Origin: an uncultured Prochlorococcus sp.
GTDB taxonomy: Bacteria > Cyanobacteriota > Cyanobacteriia > PCC-6307 > Cyanobiaceae
NCBI GenBank assembly: GCA_902596585.1
Contig: CACJUL010000011.1
Location: forward strand, 1-36,199
Length of the DNA stretch: 36,199 bases
Direction of reading: 5' to 3'
Below the pieces are notes generated by a model. The model had not been told where the DNA came from. It saw nothing but the letters and a program-made list of their open reading frames with translations, and did not search any database. Below, piece after piece: positions 27,525 to 34,727 of this stretch (positions are counted from its first letter, which is position 1; each line of letters opens with the position of its first letter). A program made the translations under genes and the position numbers.

Positions 27525-27752
27525 ATGACAGCAGCAAAGCTAAATATAGATGAATTAGAAGCAGGATATCCCTTATTTTGTAAAGCTCTAAGGCTATTAA
27601 TTTTAAAAGGGAACTCGGTTAAAGATATAGAAAAAACAGTATGCTGGGGACATCTAGAAACTTTAAACAGATGTTTGCCAGGAAGATATAAAGCCCCCAC
27701 ATATTTGATGGCTTTAATCAAAAGAGATATTGCTAAGCCCAATAATTATTGA
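27525..27752 (+). CDS. Small conserved DUF3136-like protein (75 aa)
   Basis: This 75-residue soluble protein begins MTAAKLNIDELEAGYPLF and contains the conserved block KDIEKTVCWGHLETLNRCLP, with Cys, Trp, Gly and His in a short span. The pattern matches the DUF3136 family as I recall it, restricted to picocyanobacteria; the name is tentative. A helix-turn-helix-like layout is possible, but I cannot support DNA binding. It converges with the acRAF-like gene, with five bases between stops. The opposite strand is also open here, but the plus-strand protein has the recognisable block and a start at a natural distance from a -10-like TATAGAT. Confidence 0.7.
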   Translation: MTAAKLNIDELEAGYPLFCKALRLLILKGNSVKDIEKTVCWGHLETLNRCLPGRYKAPTYLMALIKRDIAKPNNY

Positions 27753-27757
27753 ACGGA

Positions 27758-28009
27758 TTAATCTTCTAAATAAAATTTATCTATATTCTTTGAAAAGTCT
27801 TCTTCCTCATTAGATATTTCTTGAGTATTTAAGAATATAGAAAGACTAACGAAATTCTTACCAAAACTTATATTTGGATAGATATTCTTTTCTTTACATA
27901 ATTTCTCAATTTTCCCCAAGAATTTGCTTATTTTTGAGTATTCCTCAAATTCAAATCTTTTTTCAATCCTTAACGGTGATTCTCTTTTATTCCACATTAA
28001 ATTCTCCAT
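27758..28009 (-). CDS. Pterin-dehydratase-like Rubisco assembly factor, alpha-carboxysome (acRAF-like)
   Basis: This 83-residue protein matches the pterin-4a-carbinolamine dehydratase-like family in its overall pattern: a Trp near the start, LRIEKRFEFEEYSKISKFL, then KEKNIYPNISFGKNFVSL, and a C-terminal helix FSKNID. The HHP catalytic motif of true dehydratases is replaced by IYP, so dehydratase activity is not expected. In alpha-carboxysome clusters this homologue is described as a Rubisco assembly factor (acRAF). Its place immediately downstream of csoS4B on the same strand fits. A -10-like TATAGT lies about 14 bases upstream of the ATG, so it may also have its own promoter. Confidence 0.85.
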   Translation of the reverse strand: MENLMWNKRESPLRIEKRFEFEEYSKISKFLGKIEKLCKEKNIYPNISFGKNFVSLSIFLNTQEISNEEEDFSKNIDKFYLED

Positions 28010-28023
28010 TCAGGATTAATTAC

Positions 28024-28029
28024 ACTATA
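28024..28029 (-). promoter_or_regulatory. -10-like element before the acRAF-like gene
   Basis: On the minus strand TATAGT lies 14 bases before the ATG in the 61-bp csoS4B gap, with only a weak TTATTG at a -35 distance. It suggests an internal promoter, but short -10 matches are frequent in AT-rich DNA. An A/T-only palindrome, AATAATATTATT (28048-28059), lies in the same gap. Confidence 0.25.
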
Positions 28030-28070
28030 CAGTCAACAAAGTATCTCAATAATATTATTAGTTGAAGTAT

Positions 28071-28319
28071 TTATTCATTCTCCCAATAATCAATAATACC
28101 GCCAATAGTTAAATCTGTTTGAACTTCTGGATTAGGGCAAGCAAATCTTGCAGCTGAGCCACTAGCAGTAAAAACCCAGTTACCTTCTCTAGCTCCAACA
28201 GGATCAACAGCAACTAATTTCTTTCCCTTATTATTCTCCAAAATTCGTAAATTCATATGACCTAAGCCAGCGACTCGTTGAGTACATACCATTCTTCCTA
28301 ATACCTTCATTATTTCCAT
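28071..28319 (-). CDS. csoS4B: Carboxysome shell vertex protein CsoS4B (pentameric)
   Basis: CsoS4B is one of the two pentamer-forming BMC vertex (BMV) proteins that cap the vertices of the alpha-carboxysome shell. The 82 residues show the CcmL/EutN-type fold: MKVLGRMVCTQRVAG at the start, then VAVDPVGAREGNWVFTASGSAAR, and LTIGGIIDYW at the end. It follows csoS4A by 18 bp. A strong ribosome site (GGAGG) lies 9 bases before the ATG at 28319, which favours this start over an ATG three codons in. The Cys in MVCTQR matches its paralogue at VKPLVSTNR only in position. Confidence 0.95.
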   Translation of the reverse strand: MEIMKVLGRMVCTQRVAGLGHMNLRILENNKGKKLVAVDPVGAREGNWVFTASGSAARFACPNPEVQTDLTIGGIIDYWENE

Positions 28320-28328
28320 AATTTGTAT

Positions 28329-28333
28329 CCTCC
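28329..28333 (-). promoter_or_regulatory. Strong ribosome binding site of csoS4B
   Basis: On the minus strand AAGGAGGATA centres on GGAGG, 9 bases before the chosen ATG. Most genes here lack such a clear site, so its strength suggests translation of csoS4B is set independently of csoS4A. Confidence 0.7.
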
Positions 28334-28337
28334 TTTT

Positions 28338-28589
28338 TTATGAATTGTCAGGATCCCAATGATCTATTATTCCAACAATCGTTAAATCGCTTGGATAAGA
28401 TTTGCTTCCCGCTGCTTCCCTAGCAGCAGAACTTCCAACACAAATAACCCAATCTCCTGGCTTACAGCCAACAGCATCTACAGCCACCTTACTCAGAGAA
28501 CCATCCAAGACAACCTGTAGATGTTTATGTTCAAAACCAGGAATCCTATTGGTAGAAACAAGTGGTTTTACAACCTTGCAAATTAACAT
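28338..28589 (-). CDS. csoS4A: Carboxysome shell vertex protein CsoS4A (pentameric)
   Basis: CsoS4A is the second pentamer-forming vertex protein of the alpha-carboxysome. The 83 residues resemble CsoS4B throughout: VVKPLVSTNRIPGFEHKHLQVV, KVAVDAVGCKPGDWVICVGSSAARE, and LTIVGIIDHWD. Its ATG lies two bases after the csoSCA stop codon. The ribosome site GAGGAGG (28600-28606) lies inside the last codons of csoSCA, so the two genes are tightly coupled. Confidence 0.95.
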   Translation of the reverse strand: MLICKVVKPLVSTNRIPGFEHKHLQVVLDGSLSKVAVDAVGCKPGDWVICVGSSAAREAAGSKSYPSDLTIVGIIDHWDPDNS

Positions 28590-28591
28590 AA

Positions 28592-30121
28592 TTAGTGAGC
28601 CTCCTCTGTTTTTTTATCTAAAGACATTCCAATAATTTTGGCGGAATGAATGTTGTCCCTATCTCTAATAGTAGAGCAAGTATGTAACAAACCTTGATCA
28701 ACTAAATTTTTATATCTAATTGATATCGCATTATTAACTCTTTCACAATCTTTTATTGCCCTCTCTTTTGCACCAGGTACTTTGCCAGAGTAATCAAATC
28801 TTATTACTACCGGAATAGGTAGATCTTGAGAAACATTTAATCCAGAAAAAATCTTAACTCCTACATCTAAATCTGGAGCTCCTTCTTCGACTGTATCTAA
28901 ATGAGCAAAATAAGTTAAATTTCTGAGATGTACTTCTTTAAAACCTATACCTACTCCAATAAACCTCTCAGCATGTCCAATATCTTCATAAGAACCATTA
29001 TGAAAACTCTTAACATAATCAATTTGAGAAATATTATTGACAATTAATTTATACAAAAATTTTTCCAGTCCACTGAGTTTATCTTTCGAAGATTGCTTAG
29101 AAATTACTTGACAAATTTCTCTTTCTGCATCCTCTTGTGAAAAGTTTATTGTTGAATTATAAATTTCTAAAGTAGAAATAGTTTTTTCTAAATCAATTCC
29201 CCCATCGTTAGTTGGCAAATGTATTTTTAATGAATCAGTGTCTGTATCAAGTCCAATTAACATTAAATCCACAGAAGCACCACAGCAAAAGCTATTCTCT
29301 ACAGCCTCTTTGAAAGCATATAGTTTACTTCTACCCTCTTCTGCAGCTAACTCGTCATTACTCCCATGAGCTGCACATCCCTGATGGAAAGGATCTACAG
29401 AACTAAAATGATAAGTTACAACTTTTAAGTATCTGGTATCTTTATGCGCTTCATTAGGGATATTCTCTCTATATCTTTTATGTTCAGTTTTTACCCATCG
29501 ATTAACAGTATTTTCAATATCAAACAGTGCACCAGCGTGGGACCTTCTTCTTACTGAACTAAAAGGTATTCTCATTACGTAAGCAACTGAATGAGCTAAT
29601 CTTCCATCAGAACAAGGAGTTATATCAAGTAGATGTATTCCACAATCCAAGAGAAATTTTTCAAAGTTTTCCGCATCCCTACTTCCAGCAGCACCTTCAA
29701 GTGGATCATTGTTAAAAAAAATGTCGCTAAGTTTCTCATGCTGTTTGAAAGTACACCATGCATATAAAGCTCTCATATCAAGAGGTTTAACCCAAGATTT
29801 ATCTAATACATGTAGGGGTAAATCTATTCCCAAATTTTTTCTTGATATTTTCTGAGCTTTATTTATAAAATCTTCGTGATGTTGAATTCGAGCAATTTCC
29901 TTAAGAGTTGGAACAATTTCGTCAAAATCACTTTTTATTTTGCTTTCATATCTAAATAGATTTTCATTTTGGATATTATTGGTTAATTTATGAGCCTTTC
30001 CAGAATTTCGGAAATTATTTGATTCTTTAGTTTGTATATGGATATTTTCAGTAAAAGTCTTCATTGGAGCTGTTGGCCCCAATGTGAAGTTCTTGGCTTT
30101 AGCCAGTCCTCTTAAAGGCAT
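28592..30121 (-). CDS. csoSCA: Carboxysomal carbonic anhydrase CsoSCA (CsoS3)
   Basis: CsoSCA converts bicarbonate to CO2 inside the alpha-carboxysome for Rubisco. The 509-residue protein has a low-complexity N-terminal segment (1-65), thought to anchor it inside the shell, a helical domain, the catalytic domain (about 135-370) and a C-terminal domain. The zinc site reads Cys170 in TPCSDGR, His238 in TYHFSS and Cys249 in HQGCAAHG, with the Asp172-Arg174 dyad; the spacing agrees with the known Halothiobacillus enzyme. A Cys pair (ENSFCCG) follows. It begins 7 bp after csoS2 and overlaps the csoS4A ribosome site at its end. Confidence 0.97.
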   Translation of the reverse strand: MPLRGLAKAKNFTLGPTAPMKTFTENIHIQTKESNNFRNSGKAHKLTNNIQNENLFRYESKIKSDFDEIVPTLKEIARIQHHEDFINKAQKISRKNLGIDLPLHVLDKSWVKPLDMRALYAWCTFKQHEKLSDIFFNNDPLEGAAGSRDAENFEKFLLDCGIHLLDITPCSDGRLAHSVAYVMRIPFSSVRRRSHAGALFDIENTVNRWVKTEHKRYRENIPNEAHKDTRYLKVVTYHFSSVDPFHQGCAAHGSNDELAAEEGRSKLYAFKEAVENSFCCGASVDLMLIGLDTDTDSLKIHLPTNDGGIDLEKTISTLEIYNSTINFSQEDAEREICQVISKQSSKDKLSGLEKFLYKLIVNNISQIDYVKSFHNGSYEDIGHAERFIGVGIGFKEVHLRNLTYFAHLDTVEEGAPDLDVGVKIFSGLNVSQDLPIPVVIRFDYSGKVPGAKERAIKDCERVNNAISIRYKNLVDQGLLHTCSTIRDRDNIHSAKIIGMSLDKKTEEAH

Positions 30122-30128
30122 TATTTAC

Positions 30129-32417
30129 TTAACCTCTTGCACCACCTGAAAAGGTAATAAGTTGTCCTTCACGAGTATTACCACTAGATCCAGTTATCAA
30201 GAAATCTGGTTTTTCTGTTTCATCATTTCTCTTAACTTCAATAGGGGGCATTGCGCTCATGAATCCTGCTCTTGATGGATTTCGCTTTCTAGAAGATGCT
30301 CCCTCTGTACCAGTTACCTTATCACCCCGATCCCAATCATCACCAGTTACATTCCCCACTGATTGTCCTTCACCAGTAATCCTTGATGCGACTCTTTTTT
30401 CTGGTGTCTTTGCAGCACGGTCTGCCTCTTCCATTTCCATTTTTTGTTTATAAGTAATATTTTTATTCGGTTCAAATCTAAATTTTTCAGTCCCAGTGAC
30501 CTTATCAACTGCCATGCCAAAAGGTCCTGTTACCTTTGAACCATTTTCATATTCATTACCTGTAACACCTTGAGTATTTTTTTCAGAATATTTTTCTCTT
30601 GATGGTGAATTAACAGAGAATTCATTCCAAGTGTTACCTGCTGACTTTTCCTGATTCGCATAAGCAGTATCATGTGGAGGATTATCACAAGCTTGTGAGA
30701 GCTGATCTCCACCAACATAAGGAGTCCCTGTAAGGTTTTTACAAGCACCTTTCTTAGCACCTGTCATTACTCCGCCAATTCCTGGTTGCTGTCCTGTAAG
30801 TCTGGCATTTGAATTATTTCCAGAATTAACTGTTGCTCGGAATTTCATATCTTCTGAAATCTCAGTACTACAATTTTCATTAATCTGATCTAAGCCTGCG
30901 TATGGTGTTCCTGTTAACACTTTGCATGAACCTGGTTCATCTCCAGTTACTATTTCTGATCTTCCTGTCATAGTGCCGCTTATTAAATTTGACTTTGAAG
31001 AAAGGCTTAAACCTACTTTTCTAGCTTCTGGTTTTGGTTTTGAACCGCAAAACTTCTCATATTGTTGAGATCCTATGTACTCATCGCCAGTTACATTCTT
31101 ACAACTCCCATGTTCATTGCCTGTCATATGGTCTGATCTTCCAACCCCTGTACCAGTTACATTATTCCCATTAAGAGTGTTGTAACTGCCTACTTTTTCA
31201 AATGCTTTACCTTTTGGATTTGTCTCAGAGCCAAGATATTGATCTCCAGTTAATTGATGTCCAGAACCTGATTCATCTCCAGTAACCAGAGTCGATCTAC
31301 CAGGAAGTGATCCAGATACTTTTAATCCATCGATTGTAGTGCTGTGTTTAACCTTTGAAGGATTTCTTGGAACATCACCACAATACTTCTGCGACTGATT
31401 AGAAGATACATATTCAGTGCCTGTAAGGTTTTTACAAGTTCCTGGCTCATCGCCTGTAACCTTATCAGATCTACCAACTTCATTTCCAGTTACTGTATTA
31501 CCTGATGTTGTAGAGGTAACAGTAGATCTAAGTGGTTGCTTATAACTTGGTCTATCTTGACAAAATTGATCAATAACTTCTGCTCCCATATATTGGGTAC
31601 CAGTTACAGTTCTGCATGTACTTGCTTCATTACCTGTAGTTTTTACAGATCTATTAGCTTGAGTTCCAGTAACTATTTGACCTGAATCAGTTTCACTTTT
31701 ACCAACTTTCCAGCTAGCATCTGCAATATTTTGTTTGGCACCATTTTTATTTGGACCACATGGTCTACATTTACCATTACCTTTTTTGCCTGTGGCACCA
31801 GTTTTACTTCTTAGCTCTCTCACTCTCTGAGAAATTTCTCTACTACTTAAATCTGGGTCTCCCCTTCTAGCTAAGGAAGCGGCACTAGTATTTTGTTTAG
31901 TTGCTGATTTACCATGTTTAGATTGAGCTTCTCTTCTCGCTAAAACAATATCTCTACTTGTATTAGTAATAGGCTTTCTCTTCTGATTAATTCTTCTTTT
32001 AACGTTTGGTTTTGATGTTTTAATTTCTGTATTATGTGAATTTTGAACTTCTTGATTTTCGCTTGTGGTGGTTTTAATTGTGTTTACAGGACTTTCTTTT
32101 TTAACATCAGTACGGGTTCTATCGTATGAAGTTATAGCTGATTTCCCATGGGTAGACATTGCTTTTCTTCTCTCTATTACTAACTCTTTACTAGATAAAG
32201 TTGTTGGAGAGTTTCTGTTTACTTGAGTTTTTGGAATATGTTTTGTAGCTGGTTTAGAAATATTATTATGAGAAGACTGAGTCCCAGAAATCTGTATATC
32301 TTGAGAAGATCGAACTCTATCTTTGGTAGTTGAAGAATAAGCAGCAGCTTTTTTACCGCTATCACTCATCGCCTTTCTTCTTTCAAGTGCAATCTCTCTA
32401 CTGGTTTTTTTTGACAT
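30129..32417 (-). CDS. csoS2: Carboxysome assembly scaffold CsoS2
   Basis: CsoS2 is a disordered repeat protein that links Rubisco to the shell and drives alpha-carboxysome assembly. Four N-terminal repeats are seen, such as SREIALERRKAMSDSGKKAA near residues 6-25 and SKELVIERRKAMSTHGKSA near 76-94, with two more near 154-173 and 191-210. These bind Rubisco. Six middle repeats follow (about 246-577), each with VTG-type motifs, GRS and LTGTxYxG; most have paired cysteines. The C-terminal part (about 604-762) has more VTG motifs and ends TFSGGARG. I use the ATG at 32417 (MSKKTSREIAL, 762 aa). An in-frame TTG at 32426 would add three residues. No frameshift is seen. Confidence 0.96.
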   Translation of the reverse strand: MSKKTSREIALERRKAMSDSGKKAAAYSSTTKDRVRSSQDIQISGTQSSHNNISKPATKHIPKTQVNRNSPTTLSSKELVIERRKAMSTHGKSAITSYDRTRTDVKKESPVNTIKTTTSENQEVQNSHNTEIKTSKPNVKRRINQKRKPITNTSRDIVLARREAQSKHGKSATKQNTSAASLARRGDPDLSSREISQRVRELRSKTGATGKKGNGKCRPCGPNKNGAKQNIADASWKVGKSETDSGQIVTGTQANRSVKTTGNEASTCRTVTGTQYMGAEVIDQFCQDRPSYKQPLRSTVTSTTSGNTVTGNEVGRSDKVTGDEPGTCKNLTGTEYVSSNQSQKYCGDVPRNPSKVKHSTTIDGLKVSGSLPGRSTLVTGDESGSGHQLTGDQYLGSETNPKGKAFEKVGSYNTLNGNNVTGTGVGRSDHMTGNEHGSCKNVTGDEYIGSQQYEKFCGSKPKPEARKVGLSLSSKSNLISGTMTGRSEIVTGDEPGSCKVLTGTPYAGLDQINENCSTEISEDMKFRATVNSGNNSNARLTGQQPGIGGVMTGAKKGACKNLTGTPYVGGDQLSQACDNPPHDTAYANQEKSAGNTWNEFSVNSPSREKYSEKNTQGVTGNEYENGSKVTGPFGMAVDKVTGTEKFRFEPNKNITYKQKMEMEEADRAAKTPEKRVASRITGEGQSVGNVTGDDWDRGDKVTGTEGASSRKRNPSRAGFMSAMPPIEVKRNDETEKPDFLITGSSGNTREGQLITFSGGARG

Positions 32418-32442
32418 AATCTTCAAATGTGAAACTCTTTTG

Positions 32443-32477
32443 AAAAACTTTCTCCAAAAACATTTTTTTGGAGAAAG
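32443..32477 (-). terminator. Perfect 13-bp stem-loop with U-tract between rbcS and csoS2
   Basis: In the minus-strand transcript CTTTCTCCAAAAA and TTTTTGGAGAAAG (plus-strand 32448-32460 and 32465-32477) pair perfectly around a four-base loop, followed by five U residues (32443-32447). It sits between the rbcS stop and the csoS2 start, so it probably acts as a partial terminator or as a 3' stabiliser of the rbcLS message. Confidence 0.7.
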
Positions 32478-32499
32478 ATATTAACTACGATAAGTAGCT

Positions 32500-32841
32500 T
32501 TAACGTCCTTGGAAAACTACAAAAGCTGTTCCTTGACTTTGAGTGTAAGCATCATATCCGATGATTCTTACATGATGATCAGGATATGCTCTATGGCATG
32601 CCTCTAATTCGCTCACGATCAAGTTAAGATCTTTTTCCCCAAAAAATGGGAGTTTCCAATAAGACCAATAAGTTTGCATACATCCACTAGGATGAACATG
32701 CTCAATAACTGGACTCCAACCTTGAGCAATTATGTACGCAATTTGGTCATATATTTCTTCCTGGGTCATCGGTGGTAAAAAACCGAATGTTTCCAGGGTT
32801 GCAACTGTTTGATAGTCGCTTACTGTGCTCTGGAAAGGCAT
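32500..32841 (-). CDS. rbcS: Ribulose-bisphosphate carboxylase small subunit, form IA
   Basis: RbcS (CbbS) is the small subunit of the hexadecameric Rubisco. The 113 residues include the family blocks ETFGFLPPMTQEEIYDQI, HPSGCMQTYWSYWKLPFFGE and CHRAYPDHHVRIIGYDAYTQSQG. The short betaA-betaB loop region is typical of form IA, alpha-carboxysome enzymes. It lies 89 bp downstream of rbcL, and the gap contains two predicted RNA hairpins. A strong stem-loop follows the stop. The protein is packaged inside the carboxysome through CsoS2. Confidence 0.97.
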   Translation of the reverse strand: MPFQSTVSDYQTVATLETFGFLPPMTQEEIYDQIAYIIAQGWSPVIEHVHPSGCMQTYWSYWKLPFFGEKDLNLIVSELEACHRAYPDHHVRIIGYDAYTQSQGTAFVVFQGR

Positions 32842-32867
32842 AATTAATCAAAATGTGAATGAAATTA

Positions 32868-32881
32868 CTCGTAAAAACGAG
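32868..32881 (-). promoter_or_regulatory. Small RNA hairpin in the rbcL-rbcS spacer
   Basis: CTCGT (32868-32872) and ACGAG (32877-32881) form a 5-bp stem with a four-base loop, located about 27 bases upstream of the rbcS ATG in the minus-strand transcript. It may affect rbcS translation or message stability. Single observation; no folding energy was computed. Confidence 0.45.
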
Positions 32882-32893
32882 ATTTTAATAGGT

Positions 32894-32916
32894 TTGAGGA
32901 GAATAAATCTCCTCAA
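32894..32916 (-). promoter_or_regulatory. RNA hairpin after rbcL
   Basis: TTGAGGAG (32894-32901) and CTCCTCAA (32909-32916) pair perfectly around a seven-base loop, just after the rbcL stop in the minus-strand transcript. No U-run follows, so it is a likely 3' stabiliser or processing signal rather than a terminator. Confidence 0.5.
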
Positions 32917-32930
32917 TTTCGAAACTTGAG

Positions 32931-34346
32931 TTAACCCTGAACATCAAGCTTGTCGACAGTGTCAAACTCGAACTTAATTTCCTTCCAAGTTTCTAGAGCA
33001 ATAGCTAATTCAGGACTATGCTTAGCAGCTTCCATAAGAATGTCTCTACTCTCTTTTTCGATTTCGCGACCAGCATTACGGGCTTTTACACAAGCTTCTA
33101 AAGCAACTCTGTTAGCTGCAGCTCCAGCAGCTGAACCCCATGGATGACCATGTGTTCCTCCACCGAACTGAAGACAAGAATCATCTCCAAAAATCGCTAG
33201 GAGTGCAGGCATATGCCATACGTGAATACCACCTGATGCGACAGCAAATACTCCTGGCATTGAACCCCAATCTTGATCAAAGAAATTACCTCTTGATCTA
33301 TCTTCGGGAACAAATGACTCTCTTAAGTTATCAATGTAACCAAGAGTTGTTTGACGATCACCTTCTAGTTTTCCAACCACAGTTCCAGTATGTAATTGAT
33401 CTCCTCCGGAGAGTCTCAAACATTTTGCTAGAACCCTGAAATGGATACCGTGTTTTGGATGTCTATCAATAACAGCATGCATCGCTCTATGAATATGAAG
33501 AAGCATGCCATTTTTACGACACCAGTTTGCTAATCCAGTATTTGCAGTAAAACCACCAGTTATATAATCATGCATGATGATTGGCATATCTAGCTCTTTT
33601 GCAAATTCAGCTCTTTCATAGAGTTCTTCAGGAGTGTTAGCAGTACAGTTTAGATAGTGACCTTTAACTTCTCCAGTTTCTCGTTGAGCAAGCTTAACTG
33701 CTTCTGCAACAAACTCAAATCTTTCTCTCCAACGTTGGAATGGTTGAGAATTAATATTCTCATCATCCTTAGTTAAATCAAGACCGCCTCTAAGACATTC
33801 ATATACAACTCGACCGTAGTTTTTACCAGATAATCCTAATTTAGGTTTGATGGTACAACCTAGTAGAGGTCTTCCGTATTTGTTAAGTCGATCTCTTTCA
33901 ACTACGATTCCATTTGGTGGACCACCGCAAGTTTTAATGAAAGCAATTGGGAATCTAATATCTTCTAGACGTAGATGTCTTAGAGCTTTAAATCCAAAAA
34001 CGTTTCCTACAAGAGATGTTAATACGTTTGTAATTGAACCTTCTTCAAAAAGATCTAAAGGATATGCAATAAAAGCATAGAAAGCTTCAGGATCTCCAGG
34101 GACGTCTTCGATTCGATAACAACGTCCTTTATAAAATTCTAAGTCAGTAAGTAACTCGGACCAAACTGTTGACCAAGTACCTGTTGAAGATTCAGCGGCA
34201 ACAGCAGCTGCAACTTCTTCTCTTGGAACACCTTCCTGACCTGTACATTTGAAACAGGCTAGTAAATCGGTGTCTAGGGGGACATATTCTGGAGTCCAGT
34301 AGGTATCTCTGTACTCCTTAACCCCTGCGTCATACTTCTTACTCAT
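32931..34346 (-). CDS. rbcL: Ribulose-bisphosphate carboxylase large subunit, form IA
   Basis: RbcL (CbbL) carries the active site that fixes CO2 onto ribulose bisphosphate. The 471 residues are typical. Catalytic Lys167 lies in [15 protein letters not shown], the carbamylated Lys193 with Asp195 and Glu196 lies in [11 protein letters not shown], and loop 6 Lys326 lies in [10 protein letters not shown]; their spacing equals that of the spinach enzyme. The sequence is of the proteobacterial form IA kind, as expected beside an alpha-carboxysome cluster. Base composition is less AT-rich than the neighbours, consistent with high expression. It follows csoS1 after 69 bp; the ATG has only a weak ribosome site. 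Confidence 0.98.
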   Translation of the reverse strand: MSKKYDAGVKEYRDTYWTPEYVPLDTDLLACFKCTGQEGVPREEVAAAVAAESSTGTWSTVWSELLTDLEFYKGRCYRIEDVPGDPEAFYAFIAYPLDLFEEGSITNVLTSLVGNVFGFKALRHLRLEDIRFPIAFIKTCGGPPNGIVVERDRLNKYGRPLLGCTIKPKLGLSGKNYGRVVYECLRGGLDLTKDDENINSQPFQRWRERFEFVAEAVKLAQRETGEVKGHYLNCTANTPEELYERAEFAKELDMPIIMHDYITGGFTANTGLANWCRKNGMLLHIHRAMHAVIDRHPKHGIHFRVLAKCLRLSGGDQLHTGTVVGKLEGDRQTTLGYIDNLRESFVPEDRSRGNFFDQDWGSMPGVFAVASGGIHVWHMPALLAIFGDDSCLQFGGGTHGHPWGSAAGAAANRVALEACVKARNAGREIEKESRDILMEAAKHSPELAIALETWKEIKFEFDTVDKLDVQG

Positions 34347-34415
34347 AAGGATAAATTTAGGTCTTTGTAGGGAAAATAATTATTATGCAAAATTTATAAA
34401 TCTTGCTTTATTTAA

Positions 34416-34727
34416 TTAGTCCTTTTGACCAAGAAATTCACCGTTACCAAGAGCAGGTTCAACTTCTCTATGAGGACGAGCGATAATGTGAGCAGCAACT
34501 AAACCGTCACCAACTCTTTCACAAGCATCAGCACCAGCTCTTACAGCTGCGTTAACTGCGCCTGTTTCGCCTCTAACTAATACTGTGACATAACCGCCAC
34601 CAACGAATTCACGACCAATAAGGCGAACTTCTGCTGCCTTTGTCATTGCGTCTGCTGCTTCGATTGCAGGTACAAGTCCGCGTGTCTCGATCATGCCGAG
34701 AGCGATACCCATTGTTTCTGTAGCCAT
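34416..34727 (-). CDS. csoS1: Major carboxysome shell protein CsoS1 (hexameric BMC domain)
   Basis: CsoS1 hexamers tile the facets of the alpha-carboxysome shell. The 103-residue protein is a single BMC domain: TMGIALGMIETRGLVPAIEAADAM, VRLIGREFVGGGYVTVLVRGETGAVNAAV, and the C-terminal EVEPALGNGEFLGQKD. The central pore loop reads REFVGGG. It is the first gene of the carboxysome operon, and its composition is clearly less AT-rich than its surroundings, matching a highly expressed gene. Upstream lies a 327-bp control region. Only one csoS1 gene is seen, as in Prochlorococcus; many proteobacteria have three. Confidence 0.97.
   Translation of the reverse strand: MATETMGIALGMIETRGLVPAIEAADAMTKAAEVRLIGREFVGGGYVTVLVRGETGAVNAAVRAGADACERVGDGLVAAHIIARPHREVEPALGNGEFLGQKD

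Noticed and set aside
27518-27742. Open frame of 74 codons on the minus strand opposite the DUF3136-like gene
   Set aside because: It is the antisense of a plus-strand gene with a conserved-looking block and a proper start context.
28048-28059. A/T-only palindrome AATAATATTATT before the acRAF-like gene as an operator
   Set aside because: A/T palindromes of this size are common in this composition; no second feature supports it.
30530-30760. Alternative minus-strand frame inside csoS2, considered as a frameshift product
   Set aside because: The main csoS2 frame is intact and shows all repeats; the alternative frame is a low-complexity shadow of the repeat coding sequence.
33140-33439. Plus-strand open frame antisense to rbcL
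   Set aside because: It lies wholly inside the intact rbcL gene and has no family features.
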